In this document: piece by piece, positions 16,425 to 23,748 of the stretch | Numbering within the stretch: the first letter of the stretch is position 1 | How the letters are laid out: every line of letters starts with the position of its first letter | Assembly: GCA_964573705.1 (NCBI GenBank) | Contig: CAZNLT010000015.1 | Span: 1-50,678, forward strand | DNA length: 50,678 nucleotides | DNA from: JAABSQ01 sp964573705 | GTDB lineage: Bacteria; Desulfobacterota; Desulfobacteria; Desulfobacterales; Desulfococcaceae | Direction of reading: 5' to 3' | Made by a program: the position numbers and the translations under genes | Notes under the pieces: generated by a model | The model's database searches: none | What the model saw: the letters and a program-made list of their open reading frames with translations, nothing else | What the model was told of the DNA's origin: nothing

Positions 16425-16455
16425 AGTTATTATTGGTTATTTAAATCTATATAAC
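16425..16455. promoter_or_regulatory. Putative Mo/W-responsive operator upstream of fdhA
   Basis: Two overlapping signals lie in the fdhA/modE-like divergent region. The word AGTTATTATTGGT (16425-16437) occurs again exactly at 17245-17257. Next to it, GTTATTTA-AATC-TATATAAC (16436-16455) is a near-perfect inverted repeat (7 of 8 pairs) that resembles the GTTAT...ATAAC half-sites of E. coli ModE operators. The site lies about 100 bp before the fdhA start. Binding by the neighbouring ModE-like protein is inference. Confidence 0.45.
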
Positions 16456-16580
16456 ATTTATTTTTGATCCAAAGCAGACCCCGTTTAACACACTTGTCTT
16501 CGTTGTGTCAATATTGGCATAACGAAAAAAACCGAGTTTTCCTTCTTGCGGGTGATGGCGATTCATGGTACAGGGTCAAA

Positions 16581-16937
16581 ATGCCTGAAATCTTGAAATT
16601 ACTACATATTCGATCGAAAGTCTGGATCGAGGACGATGCCGGAAAGGTGGTATTCGGGTTGGGAAGACTTCGAATGCTCGAGGCCATCCAGCGAGCCGGC
16701 TCCATCCATGCAGCAGCCAAAGAACTGAAGATGAGCTATCGCGCCCTCTGGGGTCGGATTAAGGCCACGGAAAAGCGCCTCGGGAAAACACTGCTCGTCA
16801 AAAGCGTCGGCGGTGCTTCCGGCGGAGGGTCTCAACTCACCCCGTTTGCCGCCGAATTGATGGAAAACTTCCAAAAACTAAATCATTCCATTGAATTGCA
16901 ATGCGACCAAATGTTTGAAACCGATTTCCAAGAATAA
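16581..16937 (+). CDS. ModE-like winged-helix transcriptional regulator (DNA-binding domain only)
   Basis: This 118-residue protein consists of the LysR/ModE-type winged helix: KVWIEDDAGKVVFGLGRLRM, AIQRAGSIHAAAKELKMSYR (recognition helix region), ALWGRIKATEKRLGKTLLVK, and the wing GGASGGGSQLTPFAAELM. Full-length ModE carries TOBE domains that bind molybdate; these are absent, which is common in anaerobes where the sensor part may be a separate protein. Start 16581 gives the standard N-terminus; the longer frame upstream lacks similarity. It lies between fdhA (divergent) and the molybdenum-enzyme operon, and both have the shared 13-base word in their upstream regions, so local regulation is likely. 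Confidence 0.8.
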   Translation: MPEILKLLHIRSKVWIEDDAGKVVFGLGRLRMLEAIQRAGSIHAAAKELKMSYRALWGRIKATEKRLGKTLLVKSVGGASGGGSQLTPFAAELMENFQKLNHSIELQCDQMFETDFQE

Positions 16938-17363
16938 TCCTCCAGCCAGTTTTCAGCATCAGGAAAATTGATCATTTCCCCTCCTTTCGAGTCATTTCTA
17001 TTCCAAATCATATCAGATTTTGCTTTTTCAAAATAAAATCGACTTAAATAGGAGTCATAGAGACCCATTCTTACCAAAGCGCCATGTCATTTTGACCCAA
17101 AGATAATTTAATAGTTCCTCTCCCCACCCCGCATGATCACACACCTTTATCGGCACAACCTACTGCAATTAAAGATATAAAAAAGAAAATATTAAAAAAC
17201 ATAGTGAAGCCGACAATATCGGCTCTGTTTTTGCAGTTCTTTTTAGTTATTATTGGTATTTATTAGTTTGTTATTTTTCGTATATTATTTTATATTAACC
17301 ATAAATGATTATATCATCACTGCTTACTTCTAAATTCACCTCATCAAAAAAACAGGAATCCCC
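16938..17363. other. AT-rich regulatory intergenic region
   Basis: This 426-bp gap separates the regulator from the molybdenum-enzyme operon. A weak hairpin, AGCCGA-CAATA-TCGGCT (17208-17224), followed by TCTGTTTTTG may end regulator transcription. Downstream lie the shared word and a TATAT-rich stretch. No riboswitch fold of a known class is evident. Confidence 0.5.
17245..17300 (+). promoter_or_regulatory. Putative operator/promoter of the molybdenum-enzyme operon
   Basis: AGTTATTATTGGT at 17245-17257 is identical to the site upstream of fdhA and lies 107 bp before the first start codon. Further along, CGTATATTATTTTATATTAA (17279-17298) has loose TATAT symmetry reminiscent of ModE boxes. 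The orientation of the 13-base word relative to its gene is opposite to that at fdhA. Confidence 0.4.
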
Positions 17364-18389
17364 ATGAAAGCCGTACCCGTCCAAGAAGCCGTCGGAATGG
17401 TGCTCTCTCACGATATCACCCGAATCGTCCCCGGCAAATGTAAGGGGCCTCTCTATAAAAAAGGTCACATCATTCAGGAAATCGACATTCCCGGTCTTCT
17501 GGATCTCGGAAAAGAGAACATCTATGTCTTCGATCTGAATAAAGGCTACATCCATGAAGATGATGCAGCCGTTCGAATCGCCCGTGCAGCTATCGGACAG
17601 GGTATCGAGTTGACCTCGCCCTCCGAAGGAAAGGTGGATCTGATCGCGACCTCGAAGGGGCTTCTCAAGGTCAATGCAGAGGTTCTGAATCGGATCAATA
17701 CGGTTGAGGATGTCGTGTTCGCCACTCTCCACACCCATCAGGTGGTTTCGGGCGGCAGTCCCGTCGCCGGCACCCGCATCATTCCGCTGGTCACCCGGGA
17801 AGGCAATATTTTAGAAGTTGAACGGCTGTGCCGCGCCCATTTTCCGCTGATCCAAATCAAACCCTTTACTCCGCTTTCAGTCGGCATCGTCACCACCGGA
17901 AGCGAGGTCTACCATGGGCGGATCGAAGACCGGTTCGGTCCGGTGCTCCGATCCAAATTCGCCGACCTGGACTGCCCGGTTCTGGCTCAGGTGCTGGTCT
18001 CCGACGATATTCACATGACCGCCTCGGCCATTGGCCGACTGATCGAGGACGGCGCGGAACTGATCGCGGTCACCGGCGGAATGTCGGTGGACCCCGATGA
18101 CCGGACCCCCGCCGCCATTCGGGCGGCCGGCGGCAAGGTGATCACCTACGGTGCGCCCACTTTCCCCGGGGCCATGTTCATGCTGGCCTACATCGGGAAT
18201 ATCCCCGTGGTGGGGCTTCCCGGATGCGTCATGTACCACCGGACCTCCATTTTCGACCTCACCCTTCCCCGGATTATCGCCGGAGAAAGATTGTCCCGAA
18301 CCGACATCACCGCCCTGGGACATGGCGGATTCTGTCTCAAATGCAACGATTGCAGATATCCGGCATGCGGTTTCGGAAAAGCATCCTGA
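17364..18389 (+). CDS. Molybdopterin-binding protein (MogA/MoeA-fold) with C-terminal cysteine motif
   Basis: This 341-residue protein has an N-terminal ~160-residue region with VGMVLSHDITRIVPGKCKGPLY (MoeA domain-like) and a central MoCF-type molybdopterin-binding domain: VGIVTTGSEVYHGRIEDRFGP, VSDDIHMTASAIGRLIEDGA, VTGGMSVDPDDRTPAAIR and VVGLPGCVMYHRTSIFD. It ends with CLKCNDCRYPACGFGK, a four-cysteine tail that could bind metal or an Fe-S cluster. Proteins of this type accompany xanthine dehydrogenase-family enzymes and are thought to handle or insert the pterin cofactor. It is the first gene of the operon, 59 bp before the MOP-like gene. Start 17364 is supported by an AGGA upstream. Confidence 0.85.
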   Translation: MKAVPVQEAVGMVLSHDITRIVPGKCKGPLYKKGHIIQEIDIPGLLDLGKENIYVFDLNKGYIHEDDAAVRIARAAIGQGIELTSPSEGKVDLIATSKGLLKVNAEVLNRINTVEDVVFATLHTHQVVSGGSPVAGTRIIPLVTREGNILEVERLCRAHFPLIQIKPFTPLSVGIVTTGSEVYHGRIEDRFGPVLRSKFADLDCPVLAQVLVSDDIHMTASAIGRLIEDGAELIAVTGGMSVDPDDRTPAAIRAAGGKVITYGAPTFPGAMFMLAYIGNIPVVGLPGCVMYHRTSIFDLTLPRIIAGERLSRTDITALGHGGFCLKCNDCRYPACGFGKAS

Positions 18390-18448
18390 CCTGCTGCCGG
18401 CCTGTTCTGATTGAAACCAACCCCATCACCATCGAAAAGGAGACTTGA

Positions 18449-21400
18449 ATGAAGAAAAAAATGCTCAACATCAACGGCGTGGTCAGAACCGTGATCGCGG
18501 CTCAGGACGACAAACTGGCGGAGGTAATCCGCGAACAGCTCCTGCTGACCGGCGCCAAAATCGGATGCGGCCAGGGTCAGTGCGGGGCCTGCAATGTCAT
18601 CCTCAATGGAAAGCTGGTCCGCTCCTGCGTCACCAAAATGTCAAAAGTGCCGAACGATTCGATCATCACCACGGTCGAAGGTCTGGGCACCCCCGACAAC
18701 CTCCACGCCATTCAGTATGCCTGGATGGTCCACGGCGCGGCCCAGTGCGGGTTCTGCTCCCCAGGCTTCATTGTGTCGGCCAAGGCCCTGCTGGATGAGA
18801 ACCAAAGCCCGACGCGGGAGGATGTCCGGGCCTGGTTTCAGAAATACCGGAACGCCTGCCGATGCACCGGCTACAAGCCGATCGTGGATGCGGTCATGGA
18901 TGCGGCCAGGGTGATGCGGGGCGAAATGTCCATGGACGACCTGGCCTTTAAAATGCCGGAAGACAGCCGCATCTGGGGCAGCAAGTATCCCCGACCCACC
19001 GCCCTGGCCAAGGTCACCGGCACCTGCGACTACGGCGCGGACCTCGGCTTGAAACTGCCCAAGAACACCCTTCAGTTGGCCCTGGTCCAGGCCAAAGTCT
19101 CCCATGCCGATATCAAAGGAATCGACACCTCCGAAGCGGAAAAGATGGAGGGCGTCTACAAAGTAGTGACCCACAAAGACGTCAAAGGCAAAAACCGGAT
19201 TACCGGCCTCATCACCTTCCCCACCAACAAGGGCGACGGCTGGGACCGTCCCATCCTTTGCGATGAAAAGGTCTTTCAGTTCGGCGACGCCATCGCCATC
19301 GTCTGTGCCGACACCCAGAAAAACGCCAAGGCGGCCGCGGAAAAGGTGAAAGTGGAACTGGAGCAACTTCCCGAATACATGAGCGCACCCGCGGCCATGG
19401 CCGAGGACGCCATGGAAATTCACCCGGGCACCCCCAACATCTACTTCACACAGAAGATCGCCAAAGGGGAGGAGACGGGGCCCATCTTCGACAAGGCCGA
19501 TGTGGTGGTGGAAGATGATTTCTATGTCGGTCGTCAGCCCCACATGCCCATCGAGCCGGATGTCGGGTTCGCCTATTATGACGACGAGGGCCGACTGGTG
19601 ATCCAGTCCAAGTCGATCGGCATCCACCTTCACCATGCCATGATCGCCCCGGGCCTGGGGATCGAACCGGAAAAACTGGTGATCGTCCAAAACCCCGCCG
19701 GCGGCACCTTCGGGTATAAATTCAGCCCCACCATGGAAGCGCTGGTAGGCACGGCCTGTATGGCCACCGGCCGACCGGTCTTTCTCAACTACGACTGGTT
19801 TCAGCAGCAGACCTATACCGGAAAACGCTCCCCCTTCTTCGTCAACATGCGGTTTGCAGCGGACAAGGAAGGCAAGCTTCTGGGTATGGAAACCGATTGG
19901 TCGGTGGACCACGGGCCCTATTCCGAATTCGGGGACCTGCTGACCCTGCGGGGAGCCCAGTTCATGGGCGCCGGGTATGATATTCCGAACATTCGGGGCG
20001 AAGGACGGACGGTCTGCACCAACCATTCCTGGGGTTCGGCCTTCCGGGCTTACGGATCGCCCCAGAGCGAATTTTCCTCCGAGGTGTTGATGGATGAACT
20101 GGCCGAAAAGCTCGGCATGGATCCTTTGGAGATCCGCTATAAAAACGTCTACCGGAATGGGTGCACCAACCCGAGCGGCCAGGAACCGGAGGCCTACAGC
20201 TTTCCCGAAATGCTCGATATGCTCCGGCCCAAATACCAGGCGGCCAAGGAGCGGGCCCGGAAAGAATCCACCGAAGACCGAAAGTGCGGAGTCGGCATCT
20301 CCCTGGGCGTCTACGGCTGCGGCCTCGACGGTCCCGACAGCGCCGAAGCCTGGGTGGCGCTCAATCCCGACAATACCATCACCGTGGCCACCAGCTGGGA
20401 AGACCACGGACAAGGCGCCGACATGGGGACTATGGGCACCGCCCATGAGGCCCTGCGGCCTCTAAACATCGGCCCCGAAAAGATCAAACTTCTCATGAAC
20501 GATACCAGCGTCACCCCCAACAGCGGCCCGGCCGGCGGCAGCCGCTGTCAGGTGTTGGTGGGCCAGGCCATTCGGGTGGCCTGCGAAACCCTGATCGGCG
20601 CCACCGAACAGGCGGGACTTTTCACCGGCGGATCGGCTCCAGAAAAGGCGGGTTTTTCACCGGTGACTATGGCGGCCCAAGGCCGGTGGGCCGCCACCTC
20701 CATGGACCGATATCTTCAAAACGTCTCCATGAGCGCCGGACGGGAGAAGGAAGGTTCCTATGACACCCGTCTTTTCACCAGCCTCGAAGGAGTTGAATCC
20801 CAGCCGGCTGTGGATCCGGCCGACCCGAAGAAGGGGTACACCGGGGAAGAGGCTGTTCAGGAGGCCGGACGGTGCCTTCAGTGTGAATGCCTGGAGTGCG
20901 TGAAGATCTGCCCCTATCTGGCCCATTACCGGGGCTATCCAAGGAAATATGCCCGGGAGATTTACAATAATGCGTCCATCGTCATGGGCGAGCGCAAAGC
21001 CAATACGATGATCAACACCTGCAGCCTCTGCCGTCTCTGTGAAACCGTCTGCCCGGAAGATTTTTCCATGGCCGGTCTTTGTCACGAAGCCCGCACCGAT
21101 ATGATCCAAAAAGATCGAATGCCCCCGTCGGCCCATGAGTTCGCTTTGCAGGATATGGACTTTTCCAACAGCGATAAATTTGCGCTCGCCCGGCACCAGC
21201 CCGGATTCGATACCAGCACCCACCTTTTCTATCCCGGCTGCCATTTGAGCGGCACCGCACCGGAACATGTTTTCAACGCCTATTCCCATCTCAGTGATCA
21301 ATTGTCCGGGGGCGTCGGAATAATGCTCGGGTGTTGCGGGGCCCCGGCCTGGTGGTCCGGGCGGAAGGCTCGGTTCCAGGAGATCCTCGATGTATTCAAA

Positions 21401-22264
21401 GCCCAGTGGACGGAAATGGGTAAGCCCCGGATCATCCCCGCCTGCACCAGCTGTCACCGAATGTTTTCTGAGGGGATTCCCGAAGCGGAAGTGGTCTCCC
21501 TCTGGGAGGTACTCGAAGAAGTCGGCCTTCCCGAAAACAGCAGGCCGAAACCGCCGGAGTCCCCGGTGGCGGTAATCGACCCCTGCACCGTCCGCCGTAA
21601 ACCGGAGATCCGGAACAGCGCGCGCCACCTTCTGGATTCATTGAATATCGAAGTGGATGAACTCAAATACAGCGGGGAACTGACCGAATGCTGCGGATTC
21701 GGAGGACTGATGGCCAACGCCAACCCGCCGGTGGCCCGGAAGGTTCTGGAACGGCGGGTTCGGCAAAGCCCTCGGGATTACCTGGCCTACTGCGGCATGT
21801 GCCGGGACCGTCTGGCCAAAGCAGGCAAGCGGACCGTTCACCTGCTCGATTTCATCTGGAGACCGGAAATGGTGACCGACCCGGCTGAAAGGGAAGATCC
21901 GGGATTTTCCTATCGGCACGAAAATCGGGCCCGGTTGAAAAACCGTTTTCTCCGTGAGGTGTGGAAAGAAAGGACGCAGGAAATGGAAGCCTATGAAAAG
22001 ATCGCTCTAAACATACCGGAAGCGGTCCGTGAGCGGCTCGAAAGCCGACGGATACTGACGGAGGATATTCAAAAAGTCCTGCACCACGTTCATGAAGCCA
22101 AAGGACCGGTGTTTGAAAATTCGGGAACAGGTCGCTATCTGGCCTATTACCGCCCGCTCAAGGTGACCTTCTGGGTGGAGTATACGCCACAGAAAGACGG
22201 AGGTTTTTTGATTCACAATGCCTACAGCCACCGCATGGAAATCGTTGAGGAATCATCAGCATGA
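18449..22264 (+). CDS. Chimaera: aldehyde oxidoreductase (MOP) N-part fused to C-half of a dicluster redox protein
   Basis: This 1271-residue frame starts behind AAGGAG. Residues 1 to ~722 follow D. gigas MOP closely, with the same cysteine numbering for cluster I (C40, C45, C48, C60), the second cluster (QCGFCSPGF, NACRCTGYKP), and the Moco contacts GGTFGYKFSP, SAFRAYG, EDHGQGADMG and GPAGGSR. The ~190 C-terminal MOP residues with the catalytic Glu (GVGELP region) are missing. From about base 20612 the sequence switches to the FAD-domain end (GLFTGGSAPE...AAQGRWAATSMDRYLQ) of the pyridine nucleotide-disulfide oxidoreductase/dicluster protein that follows mop in Desulfovibrio. Its Fe-S motifs (CLQCECLECVKICPY, CSLCRLCETVCPEDF) and two CCG domains (FYPGCHLSG...LGCCGAPAWW; ECCGFGG...CGMCRDRL) follow. 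An in-frame deletion or assembly collapse is the simplest reading. MOP activity is unlikely. Confidence 0.9.
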   Translation: MKKKMLNINGVVRTVIAAQDDKLAEVIREQLLLTGAKIGCGQGQCGACNVILNGKLVRSCVTKMSKVPNDSIITTVEGLGTPDNLHAIQYAWMVHGAAQCGFCSPGFIVSAKALLDENQSPTREDVRAWFQKYRNACRCTGYKPIVDAVMDAARVMRGEMSMDDLAFKMPEDSRIWGSKYPRPTALAKVTGTCDYGADLGLKLPKNTLQLALVQAKVSHADIKGIDTSEAEKMEGVYKVVTHKDVKGKNRITGLITFPTNKGDGWDRPILCDEKVFQFGDAIAIVCADTQKNAKAAAEKVKVELEQLPEYMSAPAAMAEDAMEIHPGTPNIYFTQKIAKGEETGPIFDKADVVVEDDFYVGRQPHMPIEPDVGFAYYDDEGRLVIQSKSIGIHLHHAMIAPGLGIEPEKLVIVQNPAGGTFGYKFSPTMEALVGTACMATGRPVFLNYDWFQQQTYTGKRSPFFVNMRFAADKEGKLLGMETDWSVDHGPYSEFGDLLTLRGAQFMGAGYDIPNIRGEGRTVCTNHSWGSAFRAYGSPQSEFSSEVLMDELAEKLGMDPLEIRYKNVYRNGCTNPSGQEPEAYSFPEMLDMLRPKYQAAKERARKESTEDRKCGVGISLGVYGCGLDGPDSAEAWVALNPDNTITVATSWEDHGQGADMGTMGTAHEALRPLNIGPEKIKLLMNDTSVTPNSGPAGGSRCQVLVGQAIRVACETLIGATEQAGLFTGGSAPEKAGFSPVTMAAQGRWAATSMDRYLQNVSMSAGREKEGSYDTRLFTSLEGVESQPAVDPADPKKGYTGEEAVQEAGRCLQCECLECVKICPYLAHYRGYPRKYAREIYNNASIVMGERKANTMINTCSLCRLCETVCPEDFSMAGLCHEARTDMIQKDRMPPSAHEFALQDMDFSNSDKFALARHQPGFDTSTHLFYPGCHLSGTAPEHVFNAYSHLSDQLSGGVGIMLGCCGAPAWWSGRKARFQEILDVFKAQWTEMGKPRIIPACTSCHRMFSEGIPEAEVVSLWEVLEEVGLPENSRPKPPESPVAVIDPCTVRRKPEIRNSARHLLDSLNIEVDELKYSGELTECCGFGGLMANANPPVARKVLERRVRQSPRDYLAYCGMCRDRLAKAGKRTVHLLDFIWRPEMVTDPAEREDPGFSYRHENRARLKNRFLREVWKERTQEMEAYEKIALNIPEAVRERLESRRILTEDIQKVLHHVHEAKGPVFENSGTGRYLAYYRPLKVTFWVEYTPQKDGGFLIHNAYSHRMEIVEESSA

Positions 22265-22473
22265 GAAAAATGACCGACCCTCCGGAGAAGGTGGACTGGA
22301 AATGCGCCCAGTGCGGTGAAACCCTGGAACCCGGAAAAGTCACCGTCGCCTATATGAAAAGCCGGTTTACCGTGGACCTGATGCAATGCGGCAAATGCGG
22401 CCTGGTATTTATACCCGAAGATCTCGCCACGGGCAAAATGGCCGAGGTCGAAAAAATCCTGGAAGACAAATGA
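22261..22473 (+). CDS. Small zinc-ribbon-like redox protein (DVU_1557 type)
   Basis: This 70-residue protein has two CxxC pairs, WKCAQCGETLEPGKVTV and MQCGKCGLVFIP, giving a rubredoxin- or zinc-ribbon-like site. Its start overlaps the previous stop (ATGA) and its stop overlaps the next start, so it is translationally coupled on both sides. Genes of this type follow the dicluster protein in Desulfovibrio MOP clusters. It may carry electrons or metal for the enzyme's maturation; no function is proven. Confidence 0.8.
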   Translation: MRKMTDPPEKVDWKCAQCGETLEPGKVTVAYMKSRFTVDLMQCGKCGLVFIPEDLATGKMAEVEKILEDK

Positions 22474-23189
22474 CCGTCTGCCGTCTCTATGACCACCCGG
22501 AGATGCATGCAGCCACCGGGGAAACCATTCGGCCGGGCGGGCTGACCCTGACCGACCGGGCGATGCGTATATGCGATTTTTCGCCCGGCGCCCGAATTCT
22601 GGATGTCGGCTGCGGAATGGGGACAACGGTGGCCCATCTTCGACAGGAATTTCATATCCGCGCCGTCGGCCTGGACCCCTCTCCTTCCCTGCCAAGACAG
22701 GGAACACGGCGTCGGACCGGTCTTCCCCTCCTTCGTGGCAGAGCCGAAGCCCTGCCCGTGGGCAACCGAACAATGGACGGAGTGATCTGCGAGTGCGTCC
22801 TCTCTCTTGTGGAAGATCCTCGCCGGGCATTGTTGGAGTATAACCGGATCCTCAACCGGGAGGGAAGCCTCGTGGCGTCCGACATCTACTCGAAATCATC
22901 CGGATTGCGGACCGTGAATTCAGGACGGCCGAAAACATCCTGCCTGGATGGGGCCGTCTCCCGGGAAGCGAATATCGAAATGGTCACATCGGCGGGTTTC
23001 CGGGTTCTCCTCTGGGAAGACCACTCCAGGCTGCTGGCCGAACTCGCAGGTCGGCTGATCTTTAAACACGGCTCATTGGCCGATTTCCGGCGGCGGATCG
23101 GATTGCCCTCCCCGGAAAAATCGGATGAAACAAATTGCTCAAAACCGGGATATTACCTGATGATCGCACAAAAAAAGGGAAACGAATGA
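22470..23189 (+). CDS. SAM-dependent methyltransferase (DVU_1556 type)
   Basis: This 239-residue class I methyltransferase has motif I ILDVGCGMGTTVAHL, an acidic residue after the second strand (AVGLDPSPS), LPVGNRTMDGVICECVLSLV and a C-terminal YYLMIAQKKG. It overlaps both neighbours by 4 bp. In related clusters it is paired with a radical SAM protein (TrsS), and together they are thought to modify a cofactor or substrate of the molybdoenzyme. Here the radical SAM gene is reduced to a remnant at 23593-23748, so this enzyme may have lost its partner. The substrate is unknown. Confidence 0.8.
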   Translation: MTVCRLYDHPEMHAATGETIRPGGLTLTDRAMRICDFSPGARILDVGCGMGTTVAHLRQEFHIRAVGLDPSPSLPRQGTRRRTGLPLLRGRAEALPVGNRTMDGVICECVLSLVEDPRRALLEYNRILNREGSLVASDIYSKSSGLRTVNSGRPKTSCLDGAVSREANIEMVTSAGFRVLLWEDHSRLLAELAGRLIFKHGSLADFRRRIGLPSPEKSDETNCSKPGYYLMIAQKKGNE

Positions 23190-23689
23190 ATGACCTATTG
23201 TTTCGATTGGTCGAACTCGGATCCAAGGGATACTGTTGCAGCCAAATCCTTCTGGTGTTAGGACTGGAAGCCAGGGAAGAGGAGAATCCGGCGCTGGTCA
23301 GAGCCGTGGGCGGCCTCTGCCACGGCATGGGCGACTGCGAGGGGATCTGCGGGGTGCTCACCGGAGCGGAATGCCTCCTCGCCCTTTATGCGGGCAAGGG
23401 GACGGAAGACGAATCGGCTGACGAAAAACTACCATTGATGCGCTCTGAACTGCGAGAATGGTTCACTGATACGTTCGGGAGCCGATACGGGGGAATCCGG
23501 TGCGGAAATATTCTGGAAGACGCCTCCTGTCCGTCTCCGAACCCGGAGCGCTGCGGAAACATGGTGGCGGATGCCTACACCAAAACCATGTCGGAATATC
23601 GGCCATGGCCTTTCAGGATGCCTGGACTCTGGACCTGGAGCGGCTTCGGGACTGCTGCATCCATGTGGTCGCTCCCGATGGACGGTTGA
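23186..23689 (+). CDS. C_GCAxxG_C_C-family protein (DVU_1555 type) with an out-of-frame tail
   Basis: This 167-residue frame starts with MNDLLFRLVELGSKGYCCSQ. Family features are YCCSQILLVLG, GGLCHGMGDCEGICGVLTGA and the conserved pairs RCGNILED and CGNMVADAYTKTM. Such proteins bind a metal or cluster through the cysteines and are frequent in Mo-hydroxylase clusters. From about base 23593 (after TKTMSE) the last ~30 residues no longer resemble the family. The DNA there encodes, in another frame, the C-terminus of a radical SAM protein. The natural end of this gene is therefore lost and the tail is probably junk. It overlaps the methyltransferase by 4 bp. Confidence 0.75.
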   Translation: MNDLLFRLVELGSKGYCCSQILLVLGLEAREEENPALVRAVGGLCHGMGDCEGICGVLTGAECLLALYAGKGTEDESADEKLPLMRSELREWFTDTFGSRYGGIRCGNILEDASCPSPNPERCGNMVADAYTKTMSEYRPWPFRMPGLWTWSGFGTAASMWSLPMDG

Positions 23690-23748
23690 TCCCCTTTTGC
23701 GCCTATAATCTCACCAGCCGATCCGGACGCGGGCTGTATCGGTCATGA
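23593..23748 (+). pseudogene. C-terminal remnant of a radical SAM protein (TrsS-like)
   Basis: In the frame read through ATG 23605 the DNA encodes MAFQDAWTLDLERLRDCC, then IHVVAPDGRLIPFCAYNLTS and GRGLYRS, ending at TGA 23746-23748. This block is the characteristic end of a group of radical SAM enzymes whose last ~45 residues carry CCIHVV and LIPFCAYN. The SAM-binding CxxxCxxC domain is absent; nearly the whole gene is missing. The remnant's stop still overlaps the ligase start as ATGA, which shows the original gene order. The left edge is the fusion point with the C_GCAxxG_C_C gene. Confidence 0.75.

Noticed and set aside
16883..16975. Minus-strand 30-codon frame (MINFPDAENWLEDYSWKS...) with a strong GGAGG ribosome-binding site
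   Set aside because: It overlaps the 3' end of the ModE-like gene on the other strand, is very short and has no recognisable similarity. The Shine-Dalgarno match alone is not enough.
18641..20446. Minus-strand frame of about 600 codons opposite the MOP-like gene
   Set aside because: Shadow frame: the sense strand encodes a protein nearly collinear with D. gigas MOP. The antisense peptide has no recognisable domain and no start signals.
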